Origin: Mortierella sp. BCC40632
Taxonomy: Eukaryota; Mortierellomycota; Mortierellomycetes; Mortierellales; Mortierellaceae
NCBI GenBank assembly: GCA_011634665.1
Contig: WAEK01000003.1
Coordinates: 557,001 to 621,000, forward strand
Direction: 5' to 3'
Length of the DNA stretch: 64,000 nucleotides
Positions 30,822 to 41,314 of the stretch are shown piece by piece; the stretch's first letter is position 1, and each line of letters begins with the position of its first letter. The notes under the pieces are model-generated. The model was not told where the DNA came from. It saw only the letters and a program-made list of their open reading frames with translations, and did not search any database. Position numbers and translations under genes: made by a program.

Positions 30822-31858
30822 AGAGAGAGAGAGAGAGAAATCTGCACCAGGCTCATTCTATCGGGGAGACTGGTCCAGTGAAAGATTGCGGACCCTGCGT
30901 AATCTCGTATGCATAAGCAACAAAAGTCTAGAAGAAGAATAATAGTAGTAGAAGAAGAAGAAAAAAGTTTTTTTTTGGTTCTTTTTCTCTCCTGCATACA
31001 TTACCAGTTGGTGATCTACATTGTCTTGTCACCCAAAGCGAGCAGCCTCAGAATGGAATAGCGTCATTTTTAAAAGTTCTTCTAATCTTTTTAAGTCAGA
31101 CGCCTTTGCAATATCCTCTTCGGAGCATTAAGCTGCACCAGTGCCAGCCCATCATAGCCGCTGTTTTGGTTTGTCATTTCACGATGATTTTTTTTTTTAA
31201 AAAAAAAAAAAAAAAGTCTACCATCACCATTCACTTTTGTTATTCTCGTTTCCAATGTCATTTAGTGGTGCACTCTACTCAGGCCTTAGAAACGGGTGTG
31301 GGAAACTAAAGAGAAAGAAAACGAAAGTGAAGAAACGAGGCATCATATGTTTGAATGGGTCAGCAGTTTGGTTATTTTTTCAGTCAGTGAGTGCCAAGGA
31401 CTTCTCGAAAATGACTGCCTTAATCCTGATGTAGACTGCTAATGAAGGCTCGAAAATATGTCACTCGAGGGGGAGGGTATCATGCTACACGTCTTTCCAA
31501 GCAGGAGCAGAGGACCATTCGACGATTCACTCCCTTCAGGGTACTCGCATCTTCATTATAGCACAGTTATCGCCATGCAGCTCTTGTCAAAAAAAAAAAA
31601 AAAAAAAACATAAAGCACGTTCTAGTCTGTCCCCTATGCAAAGACTAATAGGATGTCTTTTACTCGTTAGACCCGTGCAAGCTGGAACAATGGCCCGTGC
31701 TCCCAACCTTACTCCTACTCTACTCTGTTTCACGGTCACTGCCGCTTCTTCACTGCCTTTTGTCGTTGCCCCGCATTTCGGCCAACTTTTTTTTCCCTAC
31801 CTTACTCTCATCCCTCTTTCCCATTCTCCGCTCCACTGGACACACTAATCTGAAAAGA
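30649..31858. other. Intergenic: GT49 3' side and sphingomyelinase promoter
   Basis: These 1.2 kb hold T-rich stretches at 30690-30738, an A-run of about 31 at 30788-30818 followed by GA repeats, a T11-A17 dyad at 31188-31215 and an A-run at 31590-31608. A pyrimidine-rich leader (31700-31850) precedes the downstream start codon. No gene is recognised. Confidence 0.6.
31188..31215. repeat. T11-A17 dyad, intergenic
   Basis: A T-run is followed directly by an A-run, the same arrangement as in the RDR and kinase introns, here in the intergenic region before the sphingomyelinase gene. Confidence 0.85.
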
Positions 31859-33236
31859 ATGAAGCCATCAGTCGTAGCATCTATTTTGTTGGCATTGATG
31901 GCTATGCCACCGGTGTATTCATGGGCCAACAAAACCGCCTCGATCAGTGTGATCAGCAATAATGTCTATCTGTTACCTGAAATCATAAGTCTGAGTCAGA
32001 GTATGTGAGTTGAACTGTCTGATCGATTTTATCTTTGGTTGTTCTATTCTGCTATAGTTGTCTAAGTAGTAGATGTTGATCAATCTCTGAATCTTTTTCT
32101 TTATCCTTCTTACAAATGTCATCTGGACCCCCCTCAGGAACGCGAGCAAAATTGATTGCCGAGTCGGATTATATCAAAGGGCATGATATTTTAGTTCTTG
32201 AAGAATGTTTTTCGCGAACACCATGCAAGATCCTTCGGGATGGACTTATGAAAGAATGTAGGCAGACCGTGCACAACGAAAATTTGCGATACAGGATCCT
32301 GCTTGCACTAAAAATACCGGCTTTTTTTTTTTTTCTCCCTTTCATTAACAACAAATGCCGATCTACTGTGGATAGACCCATATCAATCACCAACTGTGGG
32401 TAGTTCACCACGTGAATGGAACTCGACAACAGGTGCTTATTCTTCGTTTTCGCTTGCGAATGGTGGTGTGGTCATCATGTCCAAATGGCCGATCAAGGAA
32501 AAACACCAGTTTATTTACACTGGAACCTGTGGATCCGACTGGTGCGTTAAATGTTCCTCCCGCCTTTTTTTTTTTTTTTTCTCCATTCTGCAAGCAAGGA
32601 TATGCAACGGCCATTACGAGGAGGAAGGGGGGAAATGCTAACGTCCTTTTTCTTTCCTTCTCCTGCATCCAAAAAAAAAGGCTTTCGAACAAAGGAGTAG
32701 CCTACGTAGTATTGGACTACCAGGGAACCAATCTTCATGTATTTGGTACTCATATGCAATCAGATGACGAACGTTGCTTTTCTGGACAAGCCCGAAAGAG
32801 CCGTGCTCGTGAGGCCGCAGATTGGCGAAAATTTATCGACTCTCGACATATTCCTGTGAATGAGACCATTCTCATAGCTGGTGATTTCAACATTGAAAGG
32901 GATTCAGCCGAGTATCAAACCTCAGTGATTGATACCCTTCAGGTCTCCAACACCGAGTTCCTGGGCAATGGCACACCGACCTGGGATCCCGCTATCAACC
33001 AATTGGCGCATTTGAACGATCCAAAAGTCAAGAATGGACATTTTATCGATTATATCTTTGTGGACAAGACTCATTCGGTCAAGGTTGAATCGATTTCTCA
33101 AAGGACATTACAAGTGCATTCGACAGACTACAAGATGGGTCATTACACTTTGGATGACTTTTCAGATCACTTTCCAGTTCAAGCCATAATCCAACTGGAC
33201 ATTTCTGAAAATCAAGAGGTTTCATCAGACAAATAG
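31859..33236 (+). CDS. Secreted sphingomyelinase C-like phosphodiesterase (EEP/DNase I fold)
   Basis: Exons are 31859-32000, 32138-32257, 32376-32541 and 32681-33236, about 327 residues. A signal peptide is clear (hydrophobic VVASILLALMAM, then small residues before SWA, cleavage near 20-22). The mature part has the endonuclease/exonuclease/phosphatase fold signatures: ISNNVYLLP (metal-binding Asn), LVLEECF (metal-binding Glu), VFGTHMQS (His), LIAGDFNI (Asp-x-Asn) and the terminal SDHFPV (catalytic Asp-His). The overall pattern, with NGGVVIMSKWPI and LSNKGVAYVVL, is that of the secreted neutral sphingomyelinase C family best known from bacteria, which cleave sphingomyelin to ceramide and phosphocholine; some bacterial members are haemolysins. 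Substrate here is inferred; it could be another phospholipid or a fungal sphingolipid. Three introns with T/A runs show it is a resident eukaryotic gene. Confidence 0.85.
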
Positions 33237-33673
33237 TACAATAGAGAGAGAGAGAGAGAGAGAGAGCATAATAGAGGAAGGGAAGAGGGGGGTCTAAATA
33301 GCAACCGTTGTCATATTGACAATTTGCTCCTTCTTTCTTCAGATCTTAGAATACCTTCTCGACCGATGCTTGATTTTTAAGAATCTTTCATTTATATTGT
33401 CCCATTTGGTCACGAATCGAGTCTCGATGACGCGATAGATACATACAAAAAGAAAAAATGGCACAGGAAAGGGAGGGGGGGGGGGTATCCATTGTGATGG
33501 ACAGGCTATGAAGAGGGGATACGGAGCCCATGAGGCGAGAAATGGAGAGGTTCGCCACACTATTCAAAGGTGGGGAAAGAGAGGGAGAGAGAAAGAGGGA
33601 GGAAGAAGAAGAGGGTATTGAATCGGAGGTTTTGCTTTGGAAGGGATCCAAGGCTTTTTTCTTTTCTTTTCTT
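33237..33673. other. Convergent intergenic region, sphingomyelinase / syntaxin
   Basis: The stretch contains an (AG)n run at 33244-33267, a G-run at 33475-33485 and a GA-rich block at 33570-33615. I see no gene. Confidence 0.6.
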
Positions 33674-34189
33674 TTAGAGGACGGCAAGGATGATGACACC
33701 AGCAACGACAGCACAAATCAAAAGCAAGTAGCAGGATTTGTTGCGTGCCTTCTTCTGGTAGACTGCTGCTTGTGTTAATTCCTCTGCTGCTGCGTGTGTG
33801 CTCATGCTGATGGAAGTAACATTTGATTCAATCGAGTCTTGAGAATCGAGAATAAAAAAAAACGAAAAAGGGAACAGTTAGATTAGAAGAATAAAAAATA
33901 GAAAGGGAACATGCAGTTGGTTAGGACGTGATCACCAGTGATTTCCTTACCGAGCATGCTTCCTTGTTCGTGAACCATAGCACCAAGATCTCGGAAGATC
34001 TCGTTTAGCTCTGTGATGCCTTGCTCGATTTCTCGGATCTCCTCCTCTCTCTGTGTGATCATGGATTCATTGTATTCCAGTTCGTTGTTGACCACAAGGA
34101 GTTGTAGGCGTCTTTGGTCATCATGGATCAATGGCTGTTCACTCTCGTCCCTTGCGCCCTCGCCATGGCCTCCTCTCGCCTCTTCATCA

Positions 34190-34233
<44 letters not shown>

Positions 34234-35327
34234 GGGGAAACAAAGAAATAGTCATCAGTAAACAAATATAGTCCAGCATGTATCTCTGACCCTGATAAAA
34301 ACCAATTGGTAGGCAAGATACAAGAGAGAAAAAAAAAAGGGAGCATACTCGTAGTCGTGTCTTGCGGTCGCCTGACGCGCCTTGAGTACAAACTCGCGTT
34401 GCTTTTCAGCCGAAACACGCTGGACCTTTTGGAAATCAACCAGGACCTTGGAAAAGTCCTTGGAAACCTTTTGATGCTCCAGCTTTTTCTAGATCGAAGC
34501 GAGAAAGATAAATAGAGAGAGAGGGGGGAATGAGAAAGAGGTTATGAGAGAAGGGGATCAAAACCCGAGGACAAAGAAAACACACACACACACACACACA
34601 CAGATAAATAAAAGACTAGTTAAAAAAAAAAAAGCTCTTACTCCTGGAATGTCAAACTTGGCCAAGTCTTTGATATCTTGACTTGTATCTCGGACTTGGT
34701 TTCGAGTTTGTTCAGTCAAATCTTGACTGCATTGTGTGTGTTAAAGTCATAAAGAGCAAGAAAGGGTGTCAGTGCTGAGAAAAAAAAAAACAATACCAAA
34801 TGTGGCCGACATCCACTTGCAGTAAATGCTTAGGAAAGCATGGAAAGCTCAGGGCTCTAAAGAGAGAAGAGCACACATTACAGCTTTGTTCTGACATCGT
34901 GTGTGTCTTTATGAGTGCCTAGATAACCGACCAGGCGTTGTATTGACGAGACATTGGAAGAGATTCGGAAGACCTGCTGTGATATCTGCTGAATCTTTGA
35001 ATTGTATGTTGCTTGGGCTATAGTCAAAGAGACAGACAAGAGAGACGATTGAAGTGGGGAGGGGAGGGAGGGAATCATGGCGGTTTAGTCCCAATGGTCG
35101 AAAAGATCGTATTTGGCAGTAGGTCTAGTGACGAAGAGCGGCAAGTCATTACCGTTGCCGCCTGTCTGGTTACTGGCCCCTCTGCTGTTCCATCGTCCAT
35201 TATTGGCATGGGCATTGTTGTTGCTCGCACCATTGCTTCCAAAAACGTGGCCACTCAATGGAGCAGGGCCCGGGGTGTTCCCGCGCCTAATTCCGTTATC
35301 TCCCCGCTCCAAGTCGGCAAAAGACAT
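33674..35327 (-). CDS. Qa-SNARE, Pep12/syntaxin-7-like
   Basis: Exons on the minus strand are 35327-35153, 35017-34882, 34726-34642, 34488-34349, 34189-33951 and 33837-33674, about 312 residues. The N-terminus is MSFADLERG with an Asn/Gly-rich linker. The Habc domain follows (FRISSNVSSIQRLVGYLGT, LTEQTRNQVRDTSQDIKDL), with VSKDFSKVLVDFQKVQRVSAEKQREF. The SNARE helix runs from YNESMITQREEEIREIEQGI to SIESNV; the zero-layer Gln is in MVHEQG. A single C-terminal membrane anchor (CYLLLICAVVAGVIILAVL) ends the protein. Pep12-type syntaxins act in fusion at late endosomes/prevacuolar compartments; Tlg2 or Vam3-type function is less likely but not excluded. An intron contains an A-run of 40. The gene is head to head with VPS54, 554 bp apart. 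Confidence 0.88.
34192..34231. repeat. A40 homopolymer in syntaxin intron
   Basis: Forty consecutive A on the plus strand, so a 40-T run in the syntaxin transcript, ending directly at the 3' splice site (TTTTTAG) of the intron. It is the longest homopolymer I noticed in the window. Confidence 0.92.
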
Positions 35328-35881
35328 GTCTGTGGTGTTCCTGAGAAGGAAGGGGATTCAGGTAGAAGGATTCTGGGATGACTGGAAGGGTGGGAAGGAA
35401 GAGTCGATGATGTGAGTAGAAAGAGTCGAGCTGGTTTCCGTTGCAGTGAGAAAGGGGGAAAAAAAAAAAAAAGGTACGAGAAAAAAAAAAAAAAAACCAC
35501 TCAACCACTCTCCTCCTCTCACTCGTGGGTGGGGTGGAACGTCACGTTGCCGAACCTCTCCAAACTGAACACTCGCCCGACCCTCATATTCGTGAAAGAA
35601 TGCATGTCATCAAGAAACACGCGCATGTTGAATCTCTTCTATCAACATTCTGGGTCACCGGCACGCACCTCCCTCTCTTCCATCCATAGCAAGCTGTCCC
35701 TCTATCTTCCGCATCAGGTCCACCTCCACACACCCACTAGACAGCGCGCGTTGGCAGGACTGCTCATTCAAGAAAGAACCGCTTCACAGTCCGCGTCGAT
35801 TTCACCTTCATCTGATTTACCTCGACTCCTTCACCTCGAGTCTAAAAGAACACTTTCTGCTTCTATTCCTAAGGACAGAGC
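35328..35881. promoter_or_regulatory. Divergent intergenic region, syntaxin / VPS54
   Basis: These 554 bp lie between divergent start codons. They include A-runs of about 14 at 35460-35473 and 35482-35496, and a C/T-rich part at 35670-35860. A shared promoter is inferred from the arrangement only. Confidence 0.55.
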
Positions 35882-38018
35882 ATGCTCAGTGGCCTTCCCA
35901 ATGTACCAAAGTCTTCTTTGAATATCCAAGATCCGACACCCGTCTCTAATAGCGATAAAACAGCCCATCCCAACACTACTCTCAAGCCAAGAACAGATCA
36001 AAAGAATATGCCGCAGGACGTTCCCTCTGCTAGTGGTGCCAGTGGTGGTACCAGTAACAGTGGCAGCCCCACTGGACCGCTCAGTCGTCCGCACAGTCGT
36101 AATGGAAACCCCAACAATGAAGGTGGTGCTGACCCCTCTCAGTCCCGTCGATTGCATGGATCAGTGTCTGGGGCGTCACCTTTTAGTGCACCCCCAAATG
36201 TAGCGTCGGTGTCCTTTTTGACCAACAACAACACCAGACCAGCTTTTCGTCCGGGCCATGGCATGCGTCGCGATAGCACTGCGTCCAACTTTAGCACCTT
36301 GTCGGAAGTGTAAGCACCTCATGGATACTGCACCTATTCTCTTCGTCCGTAGAATGGGACAGAACCAAGATATTCTAGGAATAGCGCTTGTTGTATTGAT
36401 CTTTTGAGGATCACCCTTCTTTCGGATTCGACATCTAGATCCCAGCCTTGGACAAGAGCCGATATTGGGTTCAACGGTATGTCTATGTCGTCTATCTGGA
36501 GACATCGCCTATTGCCTGTGTGAGAAATGTCGATCGAGTTTGCTCCGCATTGAGTTTTCGAAACTTATAGACCCCTGGATTTCTTTATTCTCCCCTTCAA
36601 TAGCCATTTCTGGTGTCCTCAACAATCCCAACAAACGACCCTCCGCCACTCCAAAGCCAACCAAAACCGATATACCCCCAGTTGCTTCTGTACCTATTCG
36701 CAAAGTTAAGCTTTCAGAGTTTGACAGCTACATCAAACACATTACGCCTGTCTTTGAACGATACCAAAATAACAGGGCTGGATATAAACACCCGGAAGGC
36801 GCATCTCCTCACTCACCTCGATCACCCTTTAGCTCGTCTTTTGAATCGATTGCAAGTCAACTCCAGCCAAACATAATGGCGCCATCCCTTGCTCAGTCAT
36901 CATCCAGTACTGCCGATCGGGCCGAAAGTGCTCGTAATCCTTATTCGATCCCTGACATGCCAGAGATCAACGAGCCAGTCCCACTAAAGCCTGCAGCGCC
37001 CGATGTTCCCTCTCTCAAGACAGTTCCAGCCATTTTTTTCGATCCCGACTTTAATTTTGAGAACCCAAGGACGTTCGATCTCGTTTGTGAACAAACAGGA
37101 GGCTCTTCCGATTCGAAGAACAACACCAACTCGATTGTCAGCAATAGTATTTTGCAGGAAAAATTGTCCCATTATTTGGATACTGTGGAGATCCACCTGA
37201 TGACCGAGATTTCTCGTCGATCCAACTCCTTTTTTGAGGCACTTTCCAACTTGCAAGCGCTTCACTCGCAAACGCTCGAGTGTGTCTCTCAGATTCACGT
37301 CCTAAGAGCTCAATTAGCGAGGATCGACCATACACAATCCAAACAAGGACTAGAGGTTGTGCGGCTGAAAAGGAGGCGGCGAAATCTGGGACTCCTCCAC
37401 AACGGTATTCGTATGGTCAAGGAAATTCGCTCGACCCAACCCATGATTCAGATCCTTCTTGGGAAAAACAACTATTTTGGAGCATTGGACTTGATTGATG
37501 GAGCTCAAAGAGTCTTAGTCGATGGCGATATGAAGTACCTCGAGTCGCTTGAAGGTTTTGACCCCGATATTAGTCTGGTTCCCTCATCTGCCATTGTACC
37601 TGTACGCCATTCGTTGGATATTCGCGGCGTCCATGCACTAGTACACTTTGGAGGACAATTAACAGAAATGCGGAAAATGATTGGCAAAATGATGGAGCAA
37701 GATCTACTGGATTTATTGCTGAACGATTTCAGGTTGAGGATCGGCAAACTTGATGTTGGAACGCTCTTGTCAGATCTCAGCAGAGTGAACACCTCAAATA
37801 CAAAGTTTACAAAGCCCTCGTTCAATCGTGGTATCAATCCACTTTTGGCTGCACAGGTGGAGCAGGAAGGGGAGCTCCAATCTAAGTTACTTCCTTTAAT
37901 CCAGGGACTCCTTAGAACCAACAGAGCCGGCATTGCTTTGCAGAGTTATCGTGAGCAAATACTTCAGGAGATCAAGAATATTATCAAGTCTGTAGGTCTC
38001 TTGTGTTTTAATGGAGCA

Positions 38019-38052
<34 letters not shown>

Positions 38053-38306
38053 AAGTATAATTTTTTCTTGGAGCGAGGGAGGGGAGATGTCCAGGTGGCT
38101 AACAAGAGTCAAAATACGCTTTCTTTTCCATTTCCTCAAGCAATACCCGCCTCCTGATTTGAAGAACTCGGGATCGGATGCACCACTTTCTAACAAGAAA
38201 AAGGATCAAATGTAAAAATACCTTGACGAAATATTGCGTCTGCAGTACTCAAGAATATTTTATTATTACTATTTCTTCAAGAACTAACAACTGGAAATTT
38301 CTCTTT

Positions 38307-38337
<31 letters not shown>

Positions 38338-39735
38338 CAGGGCGGCTCTCACAAACCAACTCAGGGCAATGGATGCAGTCACCTTTTACAGGATGCTCTC
38401 GTTTATCTATGCATTCCTACTGGGCGCATTCCAAAGAATTGCACTGTACCACCAACTCGTATTGAAATGTGTCCGAAAAGCAGAATCTCTAGGAACTGGA
38501 GAACTCATCATTGTCGACTCTTCGTCTGATTCGGACAGCATACAAGAGTCAATCTCGATCCGGGAAATGAGGGAAGGTGAAGGCGATAATGACGTCTTTA
38601 AAGAAAACGGAGACGAGAATGATGAAGACGGACAGGATGGTGACGATGGAGGACTGTCCGACTCTGAAAACCAAGGATTTAGTTTGGGATCCAGTACTCC
38701 AGGTTCTACTCCACATCAGCGACGACAGCATTCCTCACGACATGGTCAGGAAAGGACATCGCCAAGGGCCTATCGCTCTGGATCGACACCTCTTACGCAT
38801 GGACTGGCTGCTCTACAGATTGAGGAGGGCGATGGACATTTGAGTGCGAATGCGATTACGCAACATTTCCGACAACTCGAGACTGAATCGGAAGAAATTC
38901 TGTTTGCTGTGGCAGACCTGGCTCATTCTCGTTGTGCAAAGCTAATGGGTATGAGAAGTGAACAGAGTGCGAAGCTCTTGCCAGCTGAAGTTTACAAGTT
39001 GTTGCAGTTGACCTGGTCGTTTGTTCTTCAAAGTGAACTCTTGTCTGGCTATATGTGCTATGGTCTACGAACTGCCATTCTTTCACAGGCATGTCACTTT
39101 GCTTTGTTTTGCTCTGCACTGCCTAATTCCTTCATCAACAATGTCCATGATTGAGGATTACAAGATTAACCAAAGAAAATACTCCCCTCTCTCTCTCTCT
39201 CTTTTTTTTTTTATCGAAACAGTCCAAGGCATTCCTCCTCCAGTTCCATATGGAAAAGACGAGTCAACTGGCATTGGCTGTTGGAGAAGATCAATGGATC
39301 CAAGTGGAAGTACCATGGTCCTCTCAGTCGACAGCGAATGAGGCGGTGGCGATTTCAACTTTGAGTCTCCAAGAAGCTCGAAACAAGGACTTTACAATGG
39401 CGTTCAACATTCTTCACCTGGCAGCACCTCCTCAGGCGAGCTCAGGAATGGATGAGCATGATCAGTTTATGCGTTCACGACTAAGATCCAAGGGCTCTAC
39501 TACTTCAGTGAATCCAAAGGCGGAGACGGAAGTACCAGCACCTACGCGTGTATTATCGGTCAAGGATGAAGTCTTTTTTGTGGTGGCATGTACTTTGATC
39601 CTTCTGGATATCCTTGCAGAATATCTGGATATTCTGAACAATATTTCAGCACTGACGACAGATGTGATGCAGCGTATCATTGAGCTCTTGAAGGTAATAT
39701 TTTTTTTTATTACTCTAAAGTGCAGGAAGGACTGG

Positions 39736-39771
<36 letters not shown>

Positions 39772-41030
39772 GCTTAACGTTCCTTATTCCAAATGATCCA
39801 TTAGCTTTTCAATTCGCGAACATGTCAAGTAATTCTGGGAGCAGGAGCAATGAGATCTGCAGGACTCAAGAATATCACTGCCAAGCACTTGGCACTAGCT
39901 TCTCAATCGCTCAGTGTGTTTGCGACATTGATTCCCTTTATCAAGGACTGGATTCGGTCCAAGATGACAGATAAACAAATGGTGATGTTGACCGAGTTTG
40001 ACCGGATCCTACGTGATTTCCAGGAACATCAGAACGAGATCCACTCCAAATTGGTTGCGATTATGATGGAACGATTGACGCTTCATGTTCGGTCCATGAC
40101 GAACCCAGCTGTGGTGGATTATGATGCGTTGAATAAGCCAGCGCAACAGCTTGCGAATGGAGGAGGCAACGTCCATGCGTTTATGGATGGTTTAGTCAAG
40201 GATGCTATTACATTGCACAAAGTCTTGAGTCGCTTCTTGCCCGCAGCCTCAATGAGAGTAAGTAGTTTTTTCTTTGTCTCTTTTTCCTTTGGAAAAGATT
40301 TTGAAAGGTCTATCGAAATTACTCACCAAAAAAAACGACTTGAATGTTTGATGAACGCTCCCCTTTGTAGAAAGTCATTGATGAAGTCCTCCAGATCTTT
40401 ACTACGCGTTTGGAAGAAGAGATACAGAAGCTTCCTATCTCCACCCCACTTGGAAAAACAAGGTGAGCCCTACAGAATTTTTTTTTTTTTTTTTTTTTGT
40501 TCCAGACGAGCAGTGTGGTTGTACAGCTCACTTACAGATGATTCACTTTTTAATACAAATGTGCGAAATATATAGATTGCAGGCGGATATGGCCTATTTC
40601 GGTCAGAAACTGGGTCCGTTGGATGCCAATGGTATTATTGGATCCAGACTAATGAAGCAAGTCAAAGAATTGGTTTTGACGGACAAGAAGAGTGGAGGGT
40701 CTACACAAACTACTGGCGCAACAGCCTCATCATCAGCTACGACAGGAACGTGAGCAAGCTTTTTTTTTCTTTTTCTTTTTCTTTTTTTTTAACAAATCCA
40801 AGAGGAGGAATCATCATAGATGGCAGTTCAAACACAGACACACGCACACACACACTAAAAAGAAAATCGATAGAAAGAGTCCCTTCCCTTCCAAATGAAA
40901 CTCCATCCTTGTGGGGACTTGTTCCTCCTTTCTTTCTTTCCCTTTCTCTTGCAGGTCCTACTTAGTAACGACATGTCTTTGGATTGGAACCCAAAAGTTT
41001 TACCTAGTGTGCATTGCATATTCTCGTTAG
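35882..41030 (+). CDS. VPS54: Vps54, GARP tethering complex subunit
   Basis: Exons are 35882-36309, 36439-36476, 36604-37991, 38141-38211, 38341-39088, 39223-39693, 39805-40257, 40371-40462, 40576-40749 and 40955-41030, about 1312 residues. Key matches: WTRADIGFNAISGVLNNPNK across two splices, VPAIFFDPDFNFENPRTFD (Vps54 N-terminal signature), the coiled-coil/rod part (LLHNGIRMVKEIRSTQP, LLGKNNYFGALDLIDGAQ), CYGLRTAILSQSKAFL, and the C-terminal FNSRTCQVILGAGAMRSAGL and KHLALASQSLSVFATLIPF. An acidic Asp/Glu/Ser linker (about 38510-38690) is inserted in the middle. Vps54 joins Vps51-53 and tethers endosome-derived vesicles at the trans-Golgi network, working with SNAREs. Intron 39089-39222 has a GC donor. 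The final exon closes the frame, but its sequence is not conserved, so the exact C-terminus is uncertain. Confidence 0.9.
39089..39222 (+). other. GC-AG intron in VPS54
   Basis: The upstream exon ends CTTTCACAG and the intron begins GCATGT; the acceptor is GAAACAG before TCCAAGGC. Only this junction joins AILSQ to SKAFLLQFH in frame; the nearby GT at 39092 would shift the frame. Confidence 0.75.
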
Positions 41031-41314
41031 ATGAACACTTTCACTTTTAATGAAGGTCTTTTTTTTTTTTTTTTCTACAGTGAATTTCTTTGATGAACAA
41101 ACTATTGGGATATGCGACAAAATACTCCATCTGGTGGTTGAATAACAGTACACTACACCGATATATTCTCTCTTTTTTCATATGAGAGGCACCGAGGATG
41201 ATGTACCACAGGTAAGCAATTTGATCTTTGTGGTAAACCAGTAAACCATATTTAATGAATATCAAAGATACCATGAAAAATGCTAACTATTTGTCTAACT
41301 CATTGCTGTTTTTT

